In this document: positions 36,544 to 48,134 of the stretch, piece by piece | Layout of the letters: every line of letters begins with the position of its first letter | Position numbering within the stretch: the stretch's first letter is position 1 | DNA from: Nemertoderma westbladi | Lineage: Eukaryota > Xenacoelomorpha > Nemertodermatida > Nemertodermatidae | NCBI GenBank assembly: GCA_032718475.1 | Contig: JAUCBJ010007897.1 | Coordinates: 1-62,989 of the forward strand | Reading direction: 5' to 3' | Length of the DNA stretch: 62,989 bases | Position numbers and translations under genes: made by a program | The notes under the pieces: model-generated | What the model was told of the DNA's origin: nothing | Database searches by the model: none | What the model saw: only the letters and a program-made list of their open reading frames with translations

Positions 36544-36890
36544 TGTCCCGGAAGTCACAAAATAGTATGAAAAGTTTCCATTAAGAAAATAAATCGGAAT
36601 GTATGTGGCAAACAGTGGCAGATTTTCCTAATGTATGACATGGGTCTCCACTGCATATAGATTATTACATCGTAGTGTTAACATTGGATGTAGCAATGAG
36701 TGATAAAATTTTGTCCCGCGAGTCACATTTCAACACATGTCACACAATTGTCTATATATATTATGTATAGAAAGTCGCACGTATTCAAACAATGAAATTA
36801 CTTTATAGGAAAGTTATAGGCATATCAATCTGTGCAAAATTGTACCATTATTGCAAAAAAATTAATTTTTCTTGTCCAGGAAGTCACTAA
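36544..36890 (+). repeat. Left subterminal motif cluster (TGTCCC-N3-AGTCAC), 3 copies
   Basis: TGTCCCGGAAGTCACAA at 36544, TGTCCCGCGAGTCACAT at 36712 and TGTCCAGGAAGTCACTA at 36873. Spacing is 168 and 161 bp and all are in the same orientation. The intervening AT-rich DNA is not obviously repeated. These are candidate binding sites for the element's own transposase (inference). Confidence 0.85.
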
Positions 36891-37243
36891 AACCCATCGC
36901 GATCGCAGTTTACACCCTTTACCAGCAGAGCAATATATAAAAAAGGAGGGTAATTTAAACTTAATATGGGTGCCAACCATGGGTACCAGTGATACGGATT
37001 TGTTGCTGTAGCTGTGGTAGGCTGGGGTCTAGCACAATCAGACATTCAGATGTCGCTTTAACATTATTTACTAATAGCTGAATAGTGATAAATACGCTAC
37101 TGTCAGACTGTATGTTCTTTAGGCTCAGTATCAGTTGCCTTCCTTTGTCTGTTTGTTAGAAGCTAGAAGCTTGCAGCTTGGTGACCTGGTTGATCGGTAG
37201 TAGTAGGCTAGGCCTTTTGTAAAGCTGTAATACGTACCGGACA

Positions 37244-39861
37244 ATGTATAAATTCAACGAACGGGAGAGACTTCAAGCAGCTGAGAGAGAGCGGAAATCT
37301 AGACAGAAATTGAAGGCAGAAGATCCAGAACTGTTTAGAGTTAAACAAGAAACTCATCGTCAATGATGGAAGGAATGAGAACAGGAGAAGTTCAGGTTTC
37401 TTCCAGAAGATGAGAAAGTTGCTAAGGTGATTAAGAATCGCGAGTATGAACGTTTACGTAAAGCTAAACAGAGAGAAAAAACTAAACAACAAACATCACC
37501 AAAAACACCACCAAAAACAATCGCATTATCCACACTCCGTAAAGCTATGCAACGAGCAGATAGCAAACTTCCATCAACTCCATGCCGCAAAGCAGCTGTT
37601 ATACAGGAAGTTGGGTCTAATGAGGCCAATATCTTCTGCCAGGCTCGCTGCCACTGGTCATCATGGATTAAATATACCGAAAGACGTCCATGATAAGGTT
37701 TTAGAATTTTATAACTCCGATAAGATCAGTGTAATGTCGCCTGGGCGAAAAGATTTTTGCTATGACAAGGCTACAAAGAAAAAAGAGCAAAAACGATTTC
37801 TAATGTACAAGTTGTCTGAGTGCTACCATATTTTCAAGGAAGAGAATCCATATATTCGTATCGGCTTGGCTAAGTTTTGTGCACTACGGCCTCTATATGT
37901 TAAACTTCGTAAGGATACACCCACAGAGTCATGTTTATGTATAACTCACGAGAATATTATTAGATTGCTTCTAAGTGCACTTCATTCTACGTATCCAGAC
38001 CGCTTTCCTGAGCTGACAAGTAAATTCGCACTAACTTATTGTGTCTGCAAAGATCCTACGGTGGATTGTTGGTTACAAACGTGTGCCAAGTGTAAAGATG
38101 GACAGAAACTCAAAGGTTTGTTAATTATAGCAGTAGATCAGTAGCTTCAAAAAAACCTCTAGAAAACTACTGTGTAGGTCTACATATATTAGAATCTAAT
38201 GAATGGAAATTTGCTACTCTGAACTGTAAACCGAAATAAACAAATGTTAACTGCACATGGCAGTACAGCAGTAGCCAGCCATGGTAACTAACAAAATACT
38301 AAACTGCACCACAAAACTTTCTTCTATGGGCCTACCATCAATATTACTAGGCCTACTACCGGCAGACACTATTACTAACAAATTAATTTTAATAAAATAA
38401 AATAATGAATGAATATTCGCAATAAGTCTATATACCATTAATTGTTTTAGATCTATGGAACATAATCGATGCTGACTACGATATACTAAGCCCTATACGT
38501 TATTGGGTGTGGGAGAAGACAGATTTCTTGGAGAAATACAGAAGATGTGAACCTGGTGGAAATGTCATAAAGCTTCTATTCAAGAAGTTACCTCAATTTG
38601 TCTGTCATTCATTTACTAAACTAACTCAAAAAGAATAATTCGATGATGACCGTTCCAAGATTTCAGCTGATTCACTTGTATTGCAGATCGATTTCGCAGA
38701 TAATTTCACATGTATCCCACAGGATGAGGTGCAGAGCTCCTACTGGGCTAGGCCCCAAATTACACTGTTCACAGCACATGTCTGGTCGGAGAACAATTCT
38801 AAGAGCTATGCCGTTGCATCAGATACGAAATCTCACACCAAGACTGAGATATTTGTTTTCTTATATAAACTTCTACAATGTATACAAGAAGATGAAGACG
38901 TGCTCAATATTATCCACCTGAAAATCTGGTCTGATGAACCAACATCGCAGTGGCGTAACAAGTATACAGCTGTCACATCTGAGCTCCTTGCGAAGCATTT
39001 TTCCATAGATGTCGAATGGAACTTCTCATGTGCTGGACATGGTAAAGGTGCTGTAGATGGAGTCGGTGCAGCTATCAAACGTACTGTATACGATTTGGTT
39101 ATGAGTCGACAGTATACTGTAAATAATCTAGAGACCTTTGTTGCAGCATTCTCTTCAGCTACTTCAAACATACAGCTAATTCCAGTTTCAACCGACGAAA
39201 TTGAGGAGATTGCATCTAAAACTGATATTGCAACTCACTTTGCAGCAGCAACTCCTTTGATTGGAATCTTGTCATCTCACCAAATTACCTTCGTCGATGG
39301 CAAACCGGTTATTCATCAATTTAGCAACCCCGTGCATCTAAAACTGATATTGCAACTCACTTTGCAGCAGCAACTCCTTTGATTGGAATCTTGTCATCTC
39401 ACCAAATTACCTTCGTCGATGGCAAACCGGTTATTCATCAATTTAGCAACCCCGTTCACAATGTTCGAACGAACACTGACGGCACTAACCATATTGATAC
39501 CGTGTCTGAAGTACAGGATACTGAGAATTTTGTTGTAAACATTGATGAGTCTGTTGTCGAAGTAGGTGATTGGCTACTAGCTTCTGTCCCTGGAGATAGA
39601 GTTGTCAAAAACTTTGTGTCGTTGTTAGTTAAGATTCGTGAGGAGGGGGAACTTGAAGTGCAGTTTGCTTCTCGCATTCGCAGTGATATAAAACTCCCTG
39701 GATCAGCGACCTTCAAGCTAGAGTCAGAGTTTGGGTTGCAGCCGCATCGCTCAGTAGTAAAGGTGTTGGCAAGACCTACGCCTATGGGTGGTACTGTGAG
39801 TAGTCAGAAACTGTATCGTTTTGATATTGGGTCATTTGTTGATGGACACATGCCAGATTAG
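37244..39861 (+). pseudogene. DDE-like transposase gene with one intron, disrupted
   Basis: Coding-like sequence starts MYKFNERERLQAAERERKSR at 37244 and ends at 39861. The N-terminus is highly charged. A central part (SVMSPGRKDF, KKKEQKRFLMYKLSE, FCALRPLYVK, ESCLCITHEN, then two CxxC-type cysteine pairs at CVCKD and CAKC) precedes an acidic core: QIDFADN (D at 38690-38692), KIWSDEPTSQWRN (D at 38933-38935) and GHGKGAVDGVG (D at 39056-39058), plausible metal-binding residues. This layout occurs in many uncharacterised animal proteins thought to be transposases. A GT-AG intron at 38116-38450 restores the frame exactly. Breaks: stops at 37364 and 37376, a frameshift near 37640, a stop at 38636, and a frame-disrupting duplication at 39212-39455. 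Confidence 0.7.
39212..39455 (+). repeat. 122-bp tandem duplication inside the transposase gene
   Basis: Two back-to-back copies starting GCATCTAAAACTGATATTGC at 39212 and 39334, essentially identical. As 122 is not a multiple of three, the second copy shifts the reading frame, which terminates at 39382; the rest reads on in another frame to 39861. The near identity shows the duplication is young relative to the element. Confidence 0.9.
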
Positions 39862-39898
39862 ATAAATTGAATGATAATGATAAATTAGTATGATAAAT

Positions 39899-40627
39899 TG
39901 TCCCGGTAGTCACAAATTATTATCAGTAAATTGACTAATTTCGTGATCAAATGTAATATCTCTCTCTCGATTGTCGTTGTAATACTACTTGATTTTAGTT
40001 CCTTATATCTCGGTACACCGAGATCGTGCTCTAATACTGGACTAACGGGCTAACTTATCAAATATAGATCAATGTCCCAGAAGTCACAACAAATCCAAAT
40101 TCACAGCTAATCTAGGGATTTATTGAATTCATGGGATTAAAATTATTATTTTCGTATAAACATGTATTCACTTCAATCACACATGGGTATAATTAGGATT
40201 GTTGAACTATATTGTAAAATGGGACATGCTGTCCCGGTAGTCACGTCCCAGCAGTCACACTCAGCAATCTCTGCTGCAGCAACACCAATTACCCTTTGAA
40301 CTCGGGAATTCTCTAAAAACAAACTTTGGTTGTGCTGTGGCAACATAAAATATCATTGAAACCAGTATCTTTCGATGGCTGCTGACAGCAAATAAATAAA
40401 AAAACGGTCGAAAATTCGTGTCTTTTTTCATGTCCCCGTAGTCACACGCATAAAAACGCTCACAAAATGGTTCAAATGATTCATATCATGATGTTCTTTA
40501 TTAATTTTGCAGCCTACATTATCCATGGTTGCATTCCAATAGCAAGTTTTACATATGCTTGTTATACATCTCCTTAAACCATGTTCAAATGGACCAACCT
40601 TTGGCCTCTCTGTCCCAGGAGTCACAT
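39899..40627 (+). repeat. Right subterminal motif cluster (TGTCCC-N3-AGTCAC), 6 copies
   Basis: Copies at 39899, 40073, 40230, 40246, 40431 and 40611 (for example TGTCCCGGTAGTCACAA and TGTCCCAGAAGTCACAA). All are on the same strand as the left cluster. Steps are 174, 157, 16, 185 and 180 bp. The copies at 40230 and 40246 are adjacent (the second lacks its first two bases), and the last lies 10 bp from the element end. Confidence 0.85.
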
Positions 40628-40637
40628 GGAATTACCC

Positions 40638-41372
40638 GTGTTGGGAAGTGGAAAAACCACTTTAGCAACTTGCTTGGGCAGCCACCAAACATCGAGGTCA
40701 GCCCTACAAGGAAAATATATGACAAGACACTGCCTATAGAAACAGGGGACTTCACACCTGCCGAACTCCAAAGAAGCATTAAAAGCATGTCCAATAATAA
40801 AGCAAGTGGAGTAGATGAAATCCCAGCGGAGGTATGGAAAACCGGAGTGCTAAACAGACCATTATTGAATGTTTGCAACCGGATGTTAAAAGGGGAAAAG
40901 CCACCACCAATTTGGACTAAAGGTCAACTAAAGCCTCTCCCGAAGAAAGAAGACTTTGGCATACCAACAAACTATCGTGGGATCTGTCTGCTTGTGGTAG
41001 CTGCCAAAATATACCTTAAAATGATTCTATATAGGATTAGGCCTCACATAGAGAAACTACTGCGAAGAGCCAAAACGGATTTCGACCAAGTAGATCAACA
41101 ATAGCTCAGATACTTGCACTACGGAGACTGATTGAAGGAATTAAGTTAAAGAATCTCCCCGCAGTCATGACTTTTGTGTACTTCAAGAAGGCATTCGACT
41201 CCATCCATAGAGGTAAAATGCTTGAAAACCTAAGAGCTTATGGAATACCAGAAGTAATTGTTGCTGGTATTGGATTGTTATATTGTGACACAGAAGCCAG
41301 ATACTCTCACCAGATGGTGAAACTGAGTTTTTCTCAATCCTGGCTGGCGTACTACAAGGTGATATATGATAT
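40638..41372 (+). mobile_element. LINE-A, segment right of the DNA transposon
   Basis: Continues LINE-A after the insertion: GKWKNHFSNLLGQPP, FTPAELQRSIKSMSNNKASG, NYRGICLLVVAAKIYLKMIL, then FKKAFDSIHRGKM and GIGLLYCDTEA. Stops and frameshifts occur near 41101 and 41315. It breaks off before the GVLQGDTL/FADD region at about 41372, so the catalytic pair is lost. Confidence 0.8.
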
Positions 41373-41647
41373 TTTGAGCCTGGAAAAAACATGCTCAACA
41401 ACCCCCAATACATTCTGGTGCCTTCTGAAACATGAAGAAAATAATCAAACAGATAGTAGCACATCTATAGTGCATACCAAATGTGGACAGATTACATTCC
41501 TATTATAAAGCCTTTTTTAAGAACACCATGGAAACACACTCACCTGATGATATTGATAGTGAACCAAAAGATGTATCATGGCCTACTATATATACGGCTT
41601 AACATGTTATCGATTTGGCCTTAAAAAAAGAGGCCAGTTTTTTGCTC

Positions 41648-42143
41648 TATTGCGTTTGGTACACACCTATTTCAATTTTTTTCAAAGTTTTATTTTTATT
41701 TCATTGTACTATTTATTATAGTTAATTGTAGCTTAATACACACTAATCATATTGAAGCTGTACATGCGGGCCTCAAGCGACGACTTCGAAGGCAGTTTTG
41801 GCAAGTCGCTTGTAAAGGTGAAACAAGATACAGTTTGCCACTTTTCTTGGCAACTGCGGATGCGATAGCAGAAACCCACAATCTCCCTTTGTTGCTTGGT
41901 TGCGCATTCACTGCAATCAGTTAAAAGACAAATGAAACTGTAAATAGAACTTTTTCGTTTAAAGAACTCTACTACTGTGATTTATTCTTTTATATGTAAC
42001 TTTCTCTTAATTTGTTAATTATTTTTTATATTTATCCAATTACAATTGATGTTTTTCTTTTCCTTAAATTTTCTACATTCTTATAAAAAATATCCAAAAT
42101 TGTCTTTTTTTTCTTAATAAATTGGTGTGTACCAAACGCAATA
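41648..42143. mobile_element. Foldback element with long inverted ends and a coding relic
   Basis: ATTGCGTTTGGTACACACC at the left is inverted at the right end (GGTGTGTACCAAACGCAAT to 42142). Between them, 41745-41924 is a 59-codon open frame without a start codon, reading NHIEAVHAGLKRRLRRQFWQ and then LPLFLATADAIAETHNLPLL. It has better codon texture than its AT-rich surroundings and looks like the C-terminus of a transposase. I do not recognise the family. Confidence 0.6.
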
Positions 42144-42160
42144 CTAAAGTGAGTCACTTT

Positions 42161-42265
42161 TGCGTTTGGGACACACCTATATCTGCGAAATTCATTCATT
42201 CATTCATTTTTTTTTATTAAAAAATTTTGCCAAAAAATTGAAATAGGTGTGTACCAAACACAATA
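42161..42265. mobile_element. Short foldback relative of the preceding element
   Basis: TGCGTTTGGGACACACCTAT at the left and AATAGGTGTGTACCAAACAC at the right are inverted versions of the same terminal sequence. Only about 105 bp long, it starts 17 bp after the larger element and has no coding sequence. Confidence 0.6.
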
Positions 42266-43640
42266 TTCCCCAGTTTTTTTTTTACACTATTTTGATATTT
42301 TGATATGGGGAGAGTTCTATAAATTTTCATTTGCTGCAATTAGGTCAACGGTCGTAATTGAAGTCTCTTCGTTAACAAGATACTAAATTTTGTGGTAGCT
42401 AATGTTTTAGATAGGTTTAGCTAGTAATTTCGACAGTGGTTCCGACATCCTACTTCCCTCTATAAATTTTTTGTAGTAGCTTGCACTTATTACTATTTGT
42501 ATAGAAAATGTTCCAGAACATGTTAGCTATTCATTTTTTAAAAAGTTATGTTCTAGAACAAATATTTTTTGTTCTAGAACATTTTTTAGAAAAAAATCTG
42601 GATTCTATTTAAAACGCATGGAATCGTTCTAAAACGTGTTTAAAATCAATAACTAGCTACCACAGCTAACACTAGCTACACTGGCTACACAGTGGTGATT
42701 GGTTGGTCTCAGGTTAAATTTTCACGTATTTTCTACATAATATGACCTATAACACACCCGAAATGAACGTCTAGTGAACACAGAAATCAAACGTCATTTG
42801 AACATAGATTGGTTGTGGTCTCTTTTACGTTCAATTATCCGTTCATATTACTGTTCTTCTGACGGCCAACTTTGAATTATTGAACGTTCAGCATCATAGG
42901 AATCCTATGGGAGACATACACGTCATATGAACATAAATACAGAACGTCTGGACGAATAATGAACGTACATTTACGTTTTTGTGCTCTCTGGGGCTCTACC
43001 CAGATGTTCACCCTTTACTGGTCGATAAATGGGAACCATTGGAAAGGTTTGCTGTGAAGGATCACCCTGGCGGTGCAGTGAACAGGCATTCCCTGACTTA
43101 CTAAGCCTAAACGATTCTCCCATTCAAAATTCATATTTGTCACAGTGGCGATAAGGTACAAGGGAGATAAAGGCCTGGGACCGATATGTACCCAAGGGGA
43201 CGATGACCATTTGAGGAGCGATAAGGCCCTATAATCAACTCCAGTGTCCATAAGTCAGCAGAGAAGCCGAAGTAGGAAAGTTATTGGCTGGCCACCATTC
43301 AATACTCACTCATGTAGCTACTGTTTTCCATTTTATCTTTACTATCTATTATAACTTGAAGACCTGAAGATAAACTCTATCGACGCCACATGTTATTGTG
43401 TTTAATGTCATGTAAACTCTACGGATACACAAAAGTATAATATGTGTAGGGGGGGGGGGGGGGGGGGGCTAAAGGACATTATTATTAATCTTTAAGAAAA
43501 TTACTACAATATTTTTACCTGCAATCTTCAACATAATTTCATTTATAATTTATTTGCTATTAAAAGACGAAACTTATTATATAAAGCTATGCCTGATCAA
43601 AGGAGCCTGATTGACGGTTCACGATCATCATAGATGCCTC
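42266..43640. other. No gene recognised; scattered GAACGT motifs and a poly-G run
   Basis: The stretch 42760-42990 repeats GAACGT/ACGTTC-type words in both orientations (GAACGTCTAGTGAAC, TTGAACGTTCAGC, GAACGTACATTTACGTT), possibly a degenerate MITE. A minus-strand frame at 43015-43251 begins near a DTG triplet but has no other protease feature. A 20-bp G run lies at 43449-43468. Confidence 0.45.
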
Positions 43641-43826
43641 ATGATGGAGACATCAGCTTGGTATACGTTAGACAGCCCATGACTTTCTAGATACGCCTCA
43701 TAATGGAAAGTTTGACAACGGCTTTGAAGATGCAGATAATCTTTCAAAAGTTATGGGTAAAATAGGGCTTTGTAGCGATTCAATTTTGTTGATAAGGCGG
43801 CTTAGCATTATCTCTATACAGCAAGC
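43641..43826 (+). mobile_element. Degenerate LINE-B 3' fragment
   Basis: GACAGCCCATGACTTTCTAG, GGCTTTGAAGATGCAGATAA and TTTTGTTGATAAGGCGGCTT match the LINE-B C-terminal coding block seen at 21650-21800, with many stops and indels. It is the most decayed LINE-B copy in the window. Confidence 0.65.
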
Positions 43827-44751
43827 CGGGTGGATTTAATAGAACATTATTGTCAAAATCCAATTAATTCTTTGTTAAATTATTCCCACTAAAACAAATT
43901 TAAACCAAAATGTTTTTTATGGTTTTAATAATTTCGCTATTGATATTTTTATGTTTTTATGTTACAAAGTTTGATGCAAATATATTTCCTATAATTATGT
44001 GAAGTCGCTGATATTTCGATGCAATTATAGTATGCTACACCCTCCTATATGCCGGGATAAACACGAAGAGTGATATAGTAATGGTTTTAAATGTAATTAT
44101 TACCTTACATTACTTGTACGCTTCCTGACTTATAATTATACTATAAATTATGCTTCAATGTTACGCTTATACTCATGTCAAATTAATTTAATTTCGAAAA
44201 ATTGATGCTGATGTATTATCCGCAGTTGAAGTTGAGGCAGAATCATGCTGATTCTGTAGCCATGGAGGTTGTAGAAGAGATGATTACTCAGAGGGGTATG
44301 TGATGGCCTGGGGATGCACTTACTTACAATAGTATCATAGGAATAATTGCAGGAAGTGTCACCACACCCCAAACCTGGAACACGATTACATTTAGTAGAG
44401 CACGGATTAATAGAAGTTGATGGTTTTTTATAATGGAGAATGATTATCTTGGGCGTATATAAGTGTACTATTAGGGTCTACAAAATTCACCATACTGCTA
44501 ACAGTTCATAGTTCCAACAGGGGTGCGTTTTACCAATGAATGAAAACTAAATTTTACAGTGTTTTACAAAATATATGAGCCATGGGTGTTAATATTAATG
44601 TGCATGTATTTGCATTAAAATTATAAAAATTTATTTGCATAATTAAAACAACCCTTGTAAATACTTATATCAGGATTTATAAAACGCGGAATAATCCACT
44701 TTGACTTTTATCAAAAAATATATATATATTTATGAATCATGAGTTTATGCT
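43827..44751. other. AT-rich, no gene recognised
   Basis: No coding or RNA signal found; a TA run near 44719-44729 precedes the 25-bp array. Confidence 0.5.
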
Positions 44752-45191
44752 ATTAAATATTTTTATCTATTTATTTTAATAATATTTTTATCTATTTATT
44801 TTATTAATATTTTTATCTATTTATTTTATTAATATTTTTATCTATTTATTATATTAATATTTTTATCTATTTATTTTATTAATATTTTTATCTATTTATT
44901 TTATTAATATTTTTATCTATTTATTTTATTAATATTTTTATCTATTTATTTTATTAATATTTTTATCTATTTATTTTATTAATATTTTTATCTATTTATT
45001 TTATTAATATTTTTATCTATTTATTTTATTAATATTTTTATCTATTTATTTTATTAATATTTTTATCTATTTATTTTATTAATATTTTTATCCATTTATT
45101 TTATTAATATTTTTATCTATTTATGTTATTAATATTTTTATCTATTTATTTTATTAATATTTTTATCTATTTATTTTATTAATATTTTTAT
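44752..45191. repeat. AT-rich minisatellite, 25-bp unit, about 17.5 copies
   Basis: Unit ATTAATATTTTTATCTATTT plus ATTTT, repeated with only a few point changes (near 44778, 44850, 45092 and 45124). Apart from the C in ATCTAT the unit is pure A/T. Confidence 0.95.
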
Positions 45192-45364
45192 ATAAATTAT
45201 ATATAATATATTAAATATTACTGTTATTTACTATAATATATTAAAGAGTCGATACTGATAGACAACCTTCTAGTACAGGCCTTCTTCAATACTACCCTTA
45301 TAACCGGCCTGCTGCATTGAAACTGTACATTGAGATACTATGCCAGCTTAACAAAAACATTTTG

Positions 45365-45712
45365 TCACGATTTACAGTTTGGGTTTAGATCTAACTCGAG
45401 TACGGTAATGTGTACTTGTGGTGGGTGCTTTATTGGAAATTACTATTATGGATTATTAACTTACGCTGATGATGTTCTCTTATTGTGTCCATCTGGTTAA
45501 TTTTTGTAAAAAGTATTGCTGTATGTGCAATTTACGATTATGTACCTAATATTAACCCTAATAAAAGTAAATCGAAGTGCATTCCGTTTAATTTCTCCTG
45601 GTCGCCCCCTGATATAGAAATAATAGTAAGAGATATAAAATTGCCTTGGGTGAAACAAACTGAACATCTAGGAAACACAATGAACTTCAAACCAATTATA
45701 TAAATTTTCCAA
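45365..45712 (+). mobile_element. Fragment of a third LINE family (RT)
   Basis: Reads LQFGFRSNSSTV, then, after a deletion, LLTYADDVLLLCPSG (the catalytic ADD box), and in another frame NPNKSKSKCIPFNFSW and LPWVKQTEHLGN. The motif spelling (YADD rather than FADD, KCIPF) differs from LINE-A and LINE-B and resembles CR1/Jockey-type reverse transcriptases. Internally deleted and frameshifted. Confidence 0.6.
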
Positions 45713-46384
45713 ACCATATAATCTTACATATATACAACGTATATATACTTTCAGTTTCTATGGCAGTGCTTTATGAGACCTTTGGTCTCCCGAGTGCAAT
45801 AGGTTGTTCAGTAGTTGGAACATAAACGTCAGAATTGTTTGGCGTTTACCTTTCAACTCGCACAGGTATATCGTTGAACGTCTTGTTGATTTTCCACACC
45901 CGCGAGTAATTTTGTGCAAGAACTTTGTAAACTTTGCTAACAGTTTATTTTCATCTCAGCGTCCATGTGTTCGTTTTCTTTCGTATTTAGTGCTACTGAT
46001 TGTAGGAGTGTTAGTGGTAGTAATTTTCGATGTATAGCGACCGAATGTGGAATTCGTGATTTAGATAAAATTTATGTTAAAACAGTATCGAGAAAATTGT
46101 CAAGTTTAACGTAAAGGATCAATGGAAGTTGAAATGTTGCAATGAATTAGCCTATTGTTTATGTAGTGAATTAGTTATTCCAGGTTTTACAAGTGAAGAA
46201 ATAAAATATATGTTCGACTACGTTGCTTCTGTTTAATGATATTAATTAATTATGTGCAATAATACCCCCAAGTATTACTATACGTTCTTTCTTTTGTCTA
46301 TATTGTGCTACGTACATTTATATATCTCTCTATTTACTGTAGGAATCTGCCATATTTAATATGCTGCACGATATCAATGAATAA

Positions 46385-47235
46385 TAATAATAATTAAGAA
46401 TGCTATGCCGGCTTATCAATAAAGTTACACCGCCACAACTCCATATCCCCCATGACTTTCGCGAGATTATCCGCATCTTCAAGGCCAGTGTCCTTCAAGA
46501 GGCGTCTCACGAAAGTGATGGGCTGTCTACCATGCTTATTTTCTCCATGGGGTTGCCAAAGCACAAGATTGTGCACAGGCTGGTCCTCATGGCGTAAACA
46601 ATGTCCTACAAAGCAGAGGCGGCTTTGTTCGGCAGTTAGAGTCCAGCGGACTCCCGTAGAGGAGTACTGGAACTACTGCTGCTCTAAATAATCAGACCTT
46701 AAGATTCCGATGAATTCTGTGTGACTTCCAAATCCTGAAATGCTGCCCATGGCTTTCCCTTACGTATTTGAAGGTCCTCACCTGAATTCCTGATCCATGA
46801 TCCCAAGTAACAGAAGTCGTCCACATGCTCAAGCATACCATCCTTTGAGCTTGTGCTCATCCAATCAGAGATTTGATGAGGACTTTCAAAGTTAACTGTC
46901 AATATTTCGGTCTCCTTGGAGTTAAAAAAAAGACCAACACTACATAAGCAACCTGCTCCAATGGGGAGAGCAGCCTTTGGCTCCCTTTAGTGATTCTGAC
47001 AGTACTGATGACTTAAGTCATCAGCAAAGTCTAGATCAGTAAGGTACTTTGCTGGATTTCTTCTATTTCTTGTGCTAGTTAGTAGGAGGTGTTATTACCA
47101 TCACCCCATCTTTATTACGACGGTCTAAGGACATTCGTAGAACATACTCAAACACAAGTACGAATAAGAATGGTGTAAGAGTATCACCCCTCACCTCATA
47201 AGGTCTCCCCATATGACTTCGAATTTATCTATTAA
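46385..47235 (-). mobile_element. LINE-B, 3' half
   Basis: Reading right to left: the palm region near 47130-47230 (VFEYVLRMSL-like), a damaged FADD box near 47020, then ESPHQISDWMSTSSKDGMLE and DDFCYLGSWIRNSGED (46699-46902). The C-terminal block ends near 46396 and is followed by an ATT-type tail. Stops and indels are present throughout, and the thumb region is deleted near 46640-46700. Confidence 0.75.
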
Positions 47236-48134
47236 TTAGATCGTGGGGGGAATCCTCCCTGAGGATCCTCCCACATTGTGGTGTGGTTTTGTAAGGAGCC
47301 GCATAGCGTTTCGAAATGTTCAGTTTTACAGTTTCATATTTGTTCAACCGTTGTAGTTGTCAGTACATTTACACCCCTTTCTAAGAATTTAGAACCTCAT
47401 AAAGTTTTAAATTAACTCTGACTATCTTATATATCCCCTTGAGTAATCGTTTATTAAGAACAACTCAACCTTTGACAAATCAGTTCTTCGTTAATATCTT
47501 TTGTAATCGCTACATGATATGATAAACTTAATATAACATTTTTTCATATATCAACAAAGGTTTTAATTCATACGAATACATGGAAACTCATGATGCGATC
47601 AATATATTTCAAGGACTCAAAACTACAAACAAAATCAGTTGGGGTTATGCGCCTATGTTGTTTCTTACATATGCGTAGACATAAGCATACGTACAGTACA
47701 GAAGATGTCTGTATGTTTATGTATGTATCGTCGACATTTTTAATGCATGCCCACCACAATAACAATAACACCTGCATTTACATTTCTTAATTATAGATGC
47801 ATTTGATCAAAGCTATTTAACATTATTTTGAAAAATACATTTTTTCCACACCCAATTATTACTAGTTTCATTGGCCACACAATCTCTGCGGGTTACTAAA
47901 AGTTCATCAGTTCATCAGTGCACTTCTAATTATCAGTTCATTCAATATTCTTTTTGGCTATTCAAATAAATAATAATAACCGACGGTAAAAAAATTATAG
48001 ACCCCCAGCGGAGAAAATGTAATTACGTAAAAGCCGTAAATGAAATAATTAAATTGTTATTTTTCTGAAATCATGAAATCGATTATTATTAATTCCACTT
48101 GATGGTAAAAAATACACCATGGCATATCTCCAAG
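47236..48134. other. No gene recognised
   Basis: AT-rich 3' side of the minus-strand gene. Overlapping frames at 47568-47790 on both strands show no domain. Confidence 0.45.

Larger units (their letters stand above)
36187..40637 (+). mobile_element. Complete 4.45-kb DNA transposon, Sola-like on a 4-bp target duplication
   Basis: Ends are GGGCAATTCCA (36187-36197) and TGGAATTACCC (40627-40637), inverted repeats differing at one of 11 positions. Inside each lies a TGGGACA match in mirrored position. GTGT flanks both sides (36183-36186 and 40638-40641). LINE-A sequence is continuous across the insertion, and the other LINE-A copy (24931-24950, reverse strand) shows the same site with GTGT once. 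The element holds one spliced, broken transposase-like gene (37244-39861) and a family of directly repeated 15-bp motifs in both subterminal regions. A 4-bp duplication is characteristic of the Sola superfamily, but assignment rests on that and on a general resemblance of the protein, so it stays tentative. Confidence 0.8.

Noticed and set aside
43015-43251. Aspartic protease suggested by MDTGVDYRAL
   Set aside because: Only the DTG triplet fits; the flanking residues and length do not, and no retroelement context was found.
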